A stretch of 15,812 bases of DNA from Dunaliella salina (Eukaryota; Chlorophyta; Chlorophyceae; Chlamydomonadales; Dunaliellaceae). The stretch lies in contig MU069762.1 of the NCBI GenBank assembly GCA_002284615.2, positions 106,126-121,937 on the forward strand, written 5' to 3'. The notes under the pieces are model-generated. The model saw nothing but the letters and a program-made list of their open reading frames with translations, searched no databases and was not told the DNA's origin. Made by a program: the position numbers and the translations under genes. The stretch's first letter is position 1; each line of letters starts with the position of its first letter. Shown here piece after piece: positions 7,722-15,338 of the stretch.

Positions 7722-8445
7722 ACACCTCATATTCTCTTGGGAGTCCTCCCAGGCTTAAACGTTCTTGTTGCTGATAAAAAAAGAAGACACTGATATTCAT
7801 TATGATATTCTGGCTACACACCTGCAATTTATTGAGAACAGGTAATCTCGTTGTTCACAGACAAACCGGGCTGGGACACGCCTGCTTGACTTTGCTTCCA
7901 ACAACAAAATCACTACCACAATAGGGCACAATGAAGGTGACTATGGACAGCCCACTTTCACTGGATATGGTAGACAACATGCTAGCAGACCTGATAATTT
8001 CCTTTGCAGTAACGAGCTGTTTTCTTCTCTAAGCCGAACTATGATCACCTCTCCTTCCGGGATGGATCACTCCGCACTTGCGGTTTTCTTTGATGTTTCT
8101 CCAAGGTCCACTCCACATGTTGACAGATGTATGAGTCCAACTTTCTTTTTAAATTTCCTCTTTCCTGGTCAGCATGGTGGGTATTTTCTGAAGTGGTGCC
8201 CCGAGAGAGCTACCACATTCGCATAACTTTTTTGAAAACAATCATGAGTCGCAGAACATCTCCTTCACCCACATTCAAGCAAATGACATTGATCGGGCAT
8301 ACAACACCTTCAAATCCTGGATTTTGCAGACCACTTGTCTTGTTGTTCAACTTGGAGATCTACTAGCCTCATGTGTCTTTTCCCAGGCTGTGCCCACCTG
8401 ATCCTCCCAGGCTGTTCACGGGGTACTGCTGGTGACTTGCTTGAT

Positions 8446-8507
8446 AGAGAGAAAGAAAAATAAAGCAGGCAGTGAACACACTCCCCACATCAATCAACGA
8501 TAAGAGG
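8446..8507 (-). repeat. ~60-bp dispersed repeat, copy 2 (inverted)
   Basis: On the minus strand this reads cctcttatcgttgattgatg, then tggggag, ttcactgcctg and a T-rich tail. With copy 3 it forms an imperfect inverted repeat with a loop of about 75 bp, and with copy 1 an inverted pair about 1 kb apart. Confidence 0.75.
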
Positions 8508-8581
8508 TTACTTTGGGACACCTGATCCTCACTTCTGCTTTTTCATTCTTTTGGGGGGGGCACTGCTTTGGCCCTAGGTAT

Positions 8582-8645
8582 CCTCTTTTCCTGAATTGAT
8601 GTGGGGAGCATTTTCACTGCCTACGTACTTTTCTTATCTTTTCTG
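8582..8645 (+). repeat. ~60-bp dispersed repeat, copy 3
   Basis: cctcttttcctgaattgatg, then tggggag, ttcactgcctac and ttttcttatctttt. It is the mirror partner of copy 2. The pair looks like the arms of a foldback or MITE-type element, but no target-site duplication was identified. Confidence 0.75.
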
Positions 8646-8835
8646 GTGAAAATTGCTTCGAATGTTTCGAATCCATGCCTTTCGAGGATGGAGAGGGCAG
8701 GGTTCTCTGTGGGTAACAGGAGGTTGGGTTTGTTTAGCTGAGACTCATATTGTTGCATGCACTGGCTAAATACGGGCCAGCTTGTTTTTGCTTCCGCTAG
8801 TTTCCGTAAGGGGTTACAAGGGGTTACAAGGGGTT
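8621..8835 (-). other. Unrecognised minus-strand open frame, possible ORF remnant
   Basis: A stop-to-stop frame of about 70 codons ends at TAG (8621-8623). Its upstream stop is inside the decamer repeat. It reads LRKLAEAKTSWPVFSQCMQQ, then YESQLNKPNLLLPTENPALS and ILERHGFETFEAIFTRK. The composition is protein-like rather than repeat-like, but I do not recognise a family. It may be a fragment of a transposon ORF, since it overlaps repeat copy 3 and adjoins LINE B. Chance openness cannot be excluded. Confidence 0.3.
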
Positions 8836-8839
8836 ACAA
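8810..8839 (+). repeat. GGGGTTACAA decamer x3
   Basis: Three perfect 10-bp units plus a partial (ggagtt). A related ggttacaa doublet occurs at about 1464-1480. It does not match a known green-algal telomere repeat (TTTTAGGG/TTTAGGG). Confidence 0.9.
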
Positions 8840-9008
8840 GGAGTTGGCTTACAGCCCGAGAATCTGGCCGATCGGCTGCTGGTGAAACATTCTCAACCAA
8901 CATCAAAAATTGAAACCAATTCCGACAAAAATTTTGAAAACCTGCACGAGTTTTGATTCAAAAAAGCATTGACTTCAAGATCAGTTAGATTTACATTTAC
9001 ATTCACAT

Positions 9009-9498
9009 TTACATTTGGGGACCTTCAGCCAGATTGTTCGACTGATCGGCCTGTGACTGGTCCTCGCCAGCCAACATAATATCCATAAGCTCAGAAATAA
9101 ACAAGTAAAGCTTGTTGTTGTGTTGCAAGTGGAAATCCTGCACACCCTGGACACTAACTTGCTGTAAATAAGGTTGTTCCATTGAAAAAAACACCTTAGA
9201 AGCAGTTGAACAGGTAAGCATATTTTCTCCTCAAATCACAAACAGCTGCGTTTCTGCACGTCAAAAGGGCATGGACTTCATCCTGAATCTCAGCACTAGA
9301 GCAGCAATCACACNCAAGAGAGTTTCGAGAATCCCAAGCCGCTGTCTCTACCTTCAACCTGTGTGCCCTAAGTCTGAATCGGCTAACATTCCTTACGACA
9401 TGTTGAGACAGATCCAAATGCATGTGTCTCGGTAAACGGGCTGGGGCACGCACGTTGTGGTCAAAAGGCACTGCAAACAAAGTTTGATAGGTTGCCAA
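9009..9498 (-). pseudogene. Element B ORF2 C-terminus with zinc finger, frameshifted
   Basis: Frame 9498-9196 carries RNVSRFRLRAHRLK and the finger CDCC...QDEVHALLTC, then stops at a TAA. The homologous sequence continues one frame over (9221-9009) with SKVFFSMEQPY, NNKLYLFISELMDIMLAG and the end EGPQM. The finger matches elements A and C in position and spacing, supporting a zf-RVT-type domain that in related LINEs follows RT and is thought to bind nucleic acid. Confidence 0.8.
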
Positions 9499-9502
9499 TT
9501 TA

Positions 9503-10981
9503 CTAAGTCTCCTGAGGGTTTACTCCCTCAACACCTCTCCACACTGCCCGCAACCTGTGCCTTAGGTCAGCAGTGAACTCTTGAATAGAAATAGGTGTAC
9601 CCTGCCGCACAGCTTCAACAAAGGAATCACAGCGCCGCAATCCTTGAAAGGCATCTAAAACTTGAGCAGTCCAGCAAGAAGGGCCACGAGAATGAATGCT
9701 CAGGTCCGCTTTCAGCACCCTTCTCAGCGTCTCGCTATTGGACCTGAGCATGCTACTACACATTTTAACAACAGATCCGAACCAATAAAACTGGAGCGGC
9801 TCATGACCGCACTCCCGCAAAACAGCCCAGTTTGGAGTGGTACGTTTGACACCCAGCGTGCTTTTTAGATAACTCNTGTGCCGCACTTGCAGGTCANTCG
9901 CAAACTCCTTGCCCTCTTTAATGTACTCAGTTCCCCACACCTGCCCTGCATACAGTTCAGCCGGAACCACATACGTCTTCCCAAGCCACAGAGAGACATA
10001 TGGCCTATTTGCCAGAGAGTGCTCACGAACAAATTGACGGACCCGAAAAGCAGACGCCATGAACGGACCAGTAGCATGCTCAGAGGACTTAGTCATGCTC
10101 ATGCGCTTGTGAAACANCATGCCGAGGTACTTGAAAGACTCCTTGTGTGCCAGTGGCACCCCCCCAACATGAAAAACAGGCAGANCTGACCCTGAGGAAT
10201 TAAAGTGAACTACCTCCGACTTAGCGGTGTTGATGATTAAGTGCTTCCGCTGAGCATACGCATNTAAGCGGTTNAGCATGGTCTGCAAAGCATGAGGATC
10301 ATTGGCCATCAGAGTCAGGTCATCAGCGTACAACATGTGCGTCACATGGAACTCAGCTGTACCCGTGACAGCACCTTGCACCCTTTCCGCAATTTCATCA
10401 ATGTCATTCACATACAGAGAAAAAAGCAGAGGGGATAAAGGGCACCCCTGCTTTACACCCGTGTTAGGATTCACCCGAGCAGCCTTCTGTCCATCCCTCA
10501 AAATGTACTCATCAGCATCGTACATGTTTTTAATGATGGACAAGAGAGGAGTGGGCATGCGTGTGCGTTGCAGGTGCTGCCAGAGTGCCTGCCTAGGGAT
10601 GGTATCGTAGGCTTGCTTAAAGTCAATGAACGCTGTGTGCAGCCGGCTAGATCGCCCAGGCTGGACCGTGCGTGCAGCATGCTGTAGGTGCCTTAAAATG
10701 AAGATGGGCTGGAGGGTGTTCCTGCCTAGGTAGAAACCGAATTGTGTGTCAGGAATCTTATTTGACGCTACGCACCAGTCTGTTACAAGAGAACGAATCA
10801 CATTGGCATACAAGCGGTACTTTGTGCCACTAACAGCCAGCATGCGATAGCTGTTAGGTTCAAGGAGGGGTCCCTTTTTGTACAAGGGGGTCAGCTTAGC
10901 CTTCTTCCAACAATCAGGGATGCGAGCCTTATCATAGAAAAGCTTGAAAAGCCGGGCAATGTATGGCACCAGCACATTCAC
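9503..10981 (-). pseudogene. Element B reverse transcriptase and thumb, LINE ORF2 segment
   Basis: A 492-codon open frame carries the non-LTR RT motifs in order: ARLFKLFYDKARIPDCWKKA, NSYRMLAVSGTKYRLYANVI, TQFGFYLGRNT, FIDFKQAYDTIPRQALW, GVKQGCPLSPLLFSLYVND, MLYADDLTLMAND (YADD at 10319-10330) and FKYLGM. A thumb/connector follows with EPLQFYWF and SCWTAQVLDAFQGL. The catalytic aspartates are present. The frame is a slice of a longer ORF2: its first Met is not a real start, because homologous residues continue upstream in another frame (RASPGFD... before 10981) and downstream after a frameshift near 9500. Six of the element's ambiguous N bases fall in this frame, giving unknown residues. Confidence 0.9.
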
Positions 10982-12627
10982 CTCTCAGTGCCCGGGCCAT
11001 TGGCCTGCGGGTGCACCATAGTAGCACATTTGATAAAAGGGGCAGCTACACAATCAAATCCAGGAGAAGCACGCCTGTTCATTTTCCCAATCTGCTCAGC
11101 TACCATCCCTTGCATTTCCTCCTCAGAGGGCACAGCAACCGCATCCAGCTCAGGCATCCAATTATTTTGTGCACTCAGTCTCAAAAGAGCCCCAACATCA
11201 CGCCCACGGCCCAAAAGAACAGCCATGTCTCTTGCAGATAGAGCCACACCCCCGCGAACCAACTGAGCTGCCTCTCGAGGCCAAAAGTGCGCTTTTAAGT
11301 AATTATCCCACACAGCTTGTGCCACAGGTGTAGTCTGAGAACGCTTAGACCGTTTCAGCATTGCATGCACATCAGGATCTTTATTATAGAGCCTACCTAA
11401 GAACACATCCCTCTGTCTCCGCGTGTAAGCGCGCTTTGACCACCGGACTTGTATTTTGTACTGCCTCCGCACAAAATCACGCGCATGTAGAGGCTGGCCC
11501 GTTTGAAGAGCCTCCATGAACACACGACGCTCCTCTCTGCAAGCTGCATCAAACCAGGGAGGGCTTTGAGCGCCCCTCCAGCTGGCACGTAAAGGCCCAC
11601 ACACGCTAACTAGCCCAGCCATGCCGACATCTCCAGTAGCTTGTATAATCATTGAACGCAAGCAGAAACAGGCCGTCTCACATGCAGACACAGGTTTCTT
11701 TGCAATTGCTTGCTCAAACTGAGCTTGCACCTCATTGTTCCTGACAACCGCGTCCACATAAGCCTCAGCAAGCTCAGGCCGCCACTTCAATGACAATATA
11801 CTACAACAGCCCCCAAGCTGACACCCATGCTCACCTTGCATTCCCCAGTCTGCTCCGTCCAAACTAGCCTTTGGAACCCAAAAAGTCATGCTTATAGGAC
11901 AGTGATCGCTGATGGCTGGCAGATCAATTAAACAATGGAACCTCTTCAAAAAAAGAATAAAGTCAGTGTTTGGGAGCTGGGCAAAAATGTGAAATGGTCT
12001 AAAGAGATCAATAAACAGGTCCTTATATTTTCTCCGCAGCTCACAAACTTCAAAGTGCTTGCAATAGAAAAGAGCGTGTTTCTCATCTTGCACATCAGCA
12101 CAATCGCACTTGTTGCAAATGTTTGATCCACCGTGCCATTTACAAGACTCGACCTTTAAGCAGTGAGCTCGAAGTCTAAACCTGCTCACATTCCTCATGA
12201 CTCCTTTGTCCAGATCCCTAAATAAGTAAGATGGAGTACAAAAAGGAGTGTGTTTTGTTTGATTCAAAGGCATCCCACACCAATGATGGTAAGTCACTGC
12301 TTTCTTGTTCACCGCCCGCGGATTTAGAGTACCCGCATCTCCCCAAACCTTTTGCTGCCTGTATCTAAAATCACAAATGAATTCCTGCATGGGGATCTTA
12401 GAAGCACTCAGCATCTTTTGCTTAGACATGTCCTCTGAGCGCATGCCACTAAAGGCTGAAGACACATGAGCAGACCAACAAGCCTCATCCCTATTAGCAA
12501 GGTTTAAGTCTGCTTTCAGAACCCTGCGCAATGTCTCATTGTTTGAGTCAAGCATACTATTAAAAAACTTGACAGTGGCCCTGAACCAATAGAACTGTAG
12601 AGGCTCTTGGCCACACTCTCTCAGCAC
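10978..12627 (-). pseudogene. 549-codon fusion frame across LINE A/LINE B junction
   Basis: One uninterrupted frame begins in the thumb of element A (VLRECGQEPLQFYWF), passes A's zinc finger and C-terminal tail (about TDFILFLKRFHCL), then enters element B's endonuclease end (AISDHCPISMTF) and linker (ILSLKWRPELAEAYVDAV to RASPGFDCVAAPFIKCATM). It ends at a frameshift-induced stop at 10978. Normal element order would put the endonuclease before RT, not after the finger, so this is a join of two copies. The first codon is a GTG just after an in-frame TGA, not a real start. Long openness through the join suggests a fairly recent event, or chance. Confidence 0.8.
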
Positions 12628-12669
12628 TGGTCAGTTTATAGCAGAGCTCTTCACACCTAGAAACCGCCT

Positions 12670-13017
12670 TCAGGAGCACAATTGCCTTTTTTGTAATTGG
12701 CTCTTGAATTCGCAGCCTTCACTTAAATATCCTGTTCCCCACACTTGGCACGCATACATTCCAGCCGGAATACCATATACTTTAGATAGCCAAATTAAAG
12801 CGTGTGGCCTATCCCTAAGCTCATGTTCATGCACAAACTCTCTAATCCTTTGCTGCGCAGCCATGTAAGGCCGCACAGCATGCTCCTCAGACACCTTCAA
12901 ATTCATGTGCTTGTCAACAAGCATGCCCAGGTATCTAAATTGTTCTTTTGCAAGAAGAGCCACATCTCCATACATGAAAGTTGGTAGAGAAGCACAAGGC
13001 CTACTGTTAAAATGCAT
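12670..13017 (-). pseudogene. Element A RT palm end/thumb segment
   Basis: This 115-codon frame continues A's ORF2 after the frameshift near 13050: HFNSRPCASLP, LAKEQFRYLGMLVDKHMN, REFVHEHELRDRPHALIWL and VWGTGYLSEGCEFKSQLQ. Each aligns with the equivalent stretch of element B (FKYLGM, REHSLANRPYVSLWLG, VWGTEYIKEG). It ends in TGA at 12670-12672, after which the same frame continues with RRFLGVKSSAIN, a second TGA (12631-12633, where B has Trp) and PVLRECG. The stops are therefore point mutations rather than frame changes. Confidence 0.8.
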
Positions 13018-13043
13018 GACCTCAGATTTTGATGTATTTACCG

Positions 13044-13911
13044 TCAGCCCTTTTTCATTGCATAAGCACGCAACCTATTGAGCATAGTCTGCATTTCACC
13101 CGGATCATTGGCAGTCAAACTGAGGTCACCTGCATACAGCATGTATTGGACACCATTCACTCCATCTCCAGTCAGAGCACCTCTTATACCTTCACTGACT
13201 TCTTTGCCCATGTCATTGATGTACAAAGAAAACAGGAGAGGGGACAGAGGACAACCTTGCTTGACTCCATTTGTCGGACGCACGCCTGCCCTTTTTTCCC
13301 CATCCATCAAGAGGTACTCATCATCTAAGTACATCTCCCTGATTGCCTGGAGAAGTAGAGAAGGCATGGCAATGCGTTCCAAATGCTTCCAAAGCTGCGC
13401 GCGGGGCACAGTATCGTAGGCTTGAGTGAAATCTATAAATGCAGCATGCAATCTAGGTGACTGCCGTGGCTTGAGCTTTTTTGCTGCGTTCCTTGGGTGC
13501 CTCAGAATGAAGAGAGGATGCAAGGTGCTCCTGCCAGGGTAGAAGCCGAATTGTGTGTCAGGGACCTTTTTTTTTTTGAACACACCAGTCTGTCACCAAG
13601 TCTTTCAGCACATTGGCATAAACACGGTACATGACCCCACCGACCGCAATTATCCTGTAATTTCCAGGATTTGCCAAAGCTCCCTTTTTATGTAGGGGGC
13701 TTAACTTTGCTACCTTCCACATTGCCGGAATCCTAGCTTTACTCAGACACACCTTAAACAAGCGTGCTAACAAAGGTACCGACACATTCACAAAAACCAC
13801 TTTCCGACCATCATTGTGGGGCAAACAGGCATACTTTAATAAGGGCACAGGATTGCTATCTAAACCAGGGGAGGCACCAGCACTCAGCTTCTGGATGTGG
13901 GACCCAACCAA
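13044..13911 (-). pseudogene. Element A reverse transcriptase, frameshifted, YAGD
   Basis: Frame 13911-13558 gives the RT N-terminal motifs (VSVPLLARLFKV, KVAKLSPLHKKGALANPGNY). Across an 11-A run the homologous frame switches to 13583-13044, which holds fingers and palm including GVKQGCPLSPLLFSLYIND. In the catalytic box the first of the two adjacent aspartates is glycine (YAGD), expected to abolish polymerisation. At the 3' end the frame is broken again in a short A run, after which HFNSRPCAS continues in 13017-12670. Confidence 0.85.
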
Positions 13912-14306
13912 TTTTCCATCACTGCCGTGCTAGGAAGCTCCAGACAGTCAGGTTGGGGAACCCACCCACATTCTGCGTCACGTCTCAAGAGCTTAATTAG
14001 TTTCCGTAATAGTAAGCAAAAAATGTTTTGATTGCTGAGGCTAGCACAGGTAGGACAGGCCCAGGATTCAGCTGCATGGATCCCTTGCCGTTGCTCATCA
14101 TTGAAGCATCCAAGTTTTCTCAGGCATTTCCATGTAGGTACGTTGGCACACATGCAAACATACATGTTGAGGTATGGGGGCTCAGTAATTCTAGGCCTCT
14201 GGGGGTATTTGCATACCTGTCATTCAATCTTAGCGCACATGCAACTGTGCAGATGCTCGATGGATGGATGCCAGCTTCTTTTGGTATTTTGATCCAGCTG
14301 GTGGAG

Positions 14307-14319
14307 AAGGAAAGTCAGA
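14307..14319 (+). repeat. Target-site duplication of element C, left copy
   Basis: aaggaaagtcaga is repeated exactly at 15167-15179. The two 13-bp copies bracket element C, as expected for target-primed reverse transcription. Confidence 0.75.
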
Positions 14320-15166
14320 TGGGTTAGGTTACAATGTCTTGGGGACCTTCAGCCAAGTCGTTCGGCCAATCAGTCTGTGACTGGTCTACGCCAGCCATAA
14401 ACAAATCCATAAGCTCAGAAATCTACGTCAGCCATAAACAAATCCATAATCTCAGAAATACAATGAGGAAGTTTGTTGTTCTGCTGGGAAAGAAAATCAG
14501 AAACCATAGGAATGCTGTTGCACACAAGCTTCAGCTTGGGAGAAATGATCAATCCATTGAAACAGCTCAATGTACCTACGCCGAATCTGGCCCGCCTCAG
14601 GACATGAACACTTGAGAAGCACTGCGGCACATGAAATTCATCTTGATCCTCATGCAAGATGCATCTATCACAAATAGGAGAAATCTGTTCGCGGGACCAA
14701 ATCGCACAGTCCGCACGCAAGGTGTGAGCACATATTCTGAAATGGCTGACATTACGCAATACATGTCTTGACAGGTTCAGGTACATGTGATGAGGGGTTC
14801 CCACAGGGGCACGCAAACTTGAAGGAAAAGGCACACCAAAGAAAGCCTTGTAAATGGCCACAGAGTCGCGAGGCATTGGCAAGTGCGGAGCATGATCGTC
14901 ATCAGTGTTCCAGACCTTACGCAATCGCAACCTCAAAATGATAAGCAAATTCTTGCAGCCTAATAGGATCACCAGTTTGGAATGCTCGCACATACTCATC
15001 ACACTTGCTCAACCCTTGAAAACCATCAAACACTTGCGCAGTCCAGCAGTTTGGCGCTCTGGGGTGTATTTGACAGTCAGCCTGAATCACCTGGCGGGAG
15101 TGATGCTGTTGCTGCTCAGCATGCTGTTATACATCTTTACCACGCCTCTCAACCAATTGAATTGCA
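14320..15166 (-). mobile_element. Element C: 5'-truncated LINE copy (847 bp)
   Basis: Minus strand: begins abruptly inside the RT thumb (LQFNWLRGVVKMYNSMLSSN), continues with NCWTAQVFDGFQGLSKCDEY, shifts frame near 14940-15000, then reads VPFPSSLRAPVGTPHHMYLN, RHVLRNVSHFRICAHTLR and a zinc finger CDRC...QDEFHVPQC (14619-14672; HX3C here instead of HX4C). It ends with the conserved 3' block ending ggtccccaag acattgtaa and a short tail. A 37-bp tandem duplication shortens the C-terminus. The truncated 5' end and flanking 13-bp repeats are typical of incomplete LINE insertion. It is not functional. Confidence 0.85.
14386..14459 (+). repeat. 37-bp tandem duplication inside element C
   Basis: ctacgccagccataaacaaa... 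at 14386-14422 is repeated with two or three changes at 14423-14459. Read on the minus strand, it makes ORF2 stop at ISEIMDLFMADVDF instead of running on to the terminal EGPQ block seen in B. Confidence 0.9.
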
Positions 15167-15179
15167 AAGGAAAGTCAGA
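15167..15179 (+). repeat. Target-site duplication of element C, right copy
   Basis: Exact copy of the 13-bp sequence at 14307-14319, lying at the point where similarity to elements A and B begins. Confidence 0.75.
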
Positions 15180-15214
15180 GAAGGCAAGATATTTCGTAGC
15201 ACACGTAGAGGTAT

Positions 15215-15230
15215 ATTACGTCACTAATGC
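15215..15230 (+). repeat. Target-site duplication of element D, left copy
   Basis: attacgtcactaatgc matches 15323-15338 (attacgccactaatgc) at 15 of 16 positions. It begins immediately after the TGTAA end of element D when read on the minus strand. Confidence 0.75.
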
Positions 15231-15322
15231 TTACAATTCTAGGGACCCTCAGTGAAAGCGTTCGGCTGATCAGTCTATGACTGGTCTACGCCAGTCGAAA
15301 ATAAATCCACTTTTATTTTTCA
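15231..15322 (-). mobile_element. Element D: 92-bp LINE 3'-end fragment or SINE
   Basis: On the minus strand it contains ggcgtagaccagtcatagac and gagggtccctagaattgtaa, matching the last ~80 bp of elements B and C, and ends exactly at TGTAA. Flanking 16-bp direct repeats show it inserted as an independent unit. It is either an extremely 5'-truncated LINE copy or a short non-autonomous element that borrowed the LINE 3' end. The few bases before the homology (tgaaaaataaaag) show no obvious pol III promoter box. Confidence 0.75.
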
Positions 15323-15338
15323 ATTACGCCACTAATGC
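15323..15338 (+). repeat. Target-site duplication of element D, right copy
   Basis: Second copy of the 16-bp direct repeat, with a single T/C difference from the copy at 15215-15230. Confidence 0.75.

Larger units (their letters stand above)
7273..8401 (+). mobile_element. Element E: decayed LINE endonuclease fragment
   Basis: Two parts of an AP-type (APE) LINE endonuclease are readable in the + direction. Part 1 (7273-7467) is a 64-codon stop-to-stop frame ending near GRKGYGVAIIASPW, the conserved GxGVAI strand. Part 2 (about 7777-8226) reads DTDIHYDILATH, an in-frame TAA, NRAGTRLLDFASNNK, GQPTFTGYGRQHASRPD and SGMDHSALAVFF. The last is the C-terminal catalytic block, where families have SDH; here Asp-His is kept and Ser replaced by Met. 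After a frameshift near 8200-8230, a linker reading AYNTFKSWILQ continues to TGA at 8399-8401. No reverse transcriptase follows. Wording differs from the minus-strand copies (SDHCPISMTF), so this is another LINE family. Parts 1 and 2 are separated by about 300 bp containing a CA tract. Confidence 0.75.
8991..11919 (-). mobile_element. Element B: LINE (non-LTR retrotransposon), 5'-incomplete, decayed
   Basis: Read on the minus strand, domains in order are: the end of an AP-type endonuclease with SDHCPISMTF (SDH at 11902-11910); a ~270-residue linker; a complete reverse transcriptase; and a C-terminal zf-RVT-like finger CX2CX9HX4C (9256-9312) in the QDEVHALLTC context. The product ends EGPQM-stop at 9009, where the TAA stop is part of an ATGTAA tail repeated about four times (8991-9014). 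Frameshifts occur near 10980, 9500 and 9200, so no intact protein is made. Most of the endonuclease and any ORF1 are missing at the junction with element A (about 11920). Seven single N bases (9314, 9876, 9897, 10116, 10185, 10264, 10274) lie inside it. Confidence 0.9.
11920..14165 (-). mobile_element. Element A: LINE copy, truncated at both ends, heavily decayed
   Basis: Minus strand, 5' to 3'. A segment around 14165-14040 has a WACPTC ending reminiscent of a PHD-type finger. Next is a linker piece (DAECGWVPQPDCLELPS), then LSAGASPGLD and RT motifs NYRIIAVGGVMYRVYANVL, TQFGFYPGRSTL, AFIDFTQAYDTVPRAQLW, GVKQGCPLSPLLFSLYIND and MLYAGDLSL. The thumb has QFRYLGM, VWGTGYLSEG and EPLQFYWF. The finger CNKC...QDEKHALFYC (12061-12117) follows. 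Damage: YADD changed to YAGD (13125-13136), frameshifts at an A11 run (13567-13577) and an A5 run near 13050, and in-frame TGA at 12670-12672 and 12631-12633. The endonuclease is absent between finger-like segment and linker, and the 3' end is lost at the junction with B. Confidence 0.85.

Noticed and set aside
8810..8839. Telomere-like repeat
   Set aside because: GGGGTTACAA does not match TTTAGGG or TTTTAGGG, and only three units occur internally.
9662..10610. Plus-strand open frames opposite the reverse transcriptase
   Set aside because: Antisense shadows of a clearly homologous minus-strand RT.
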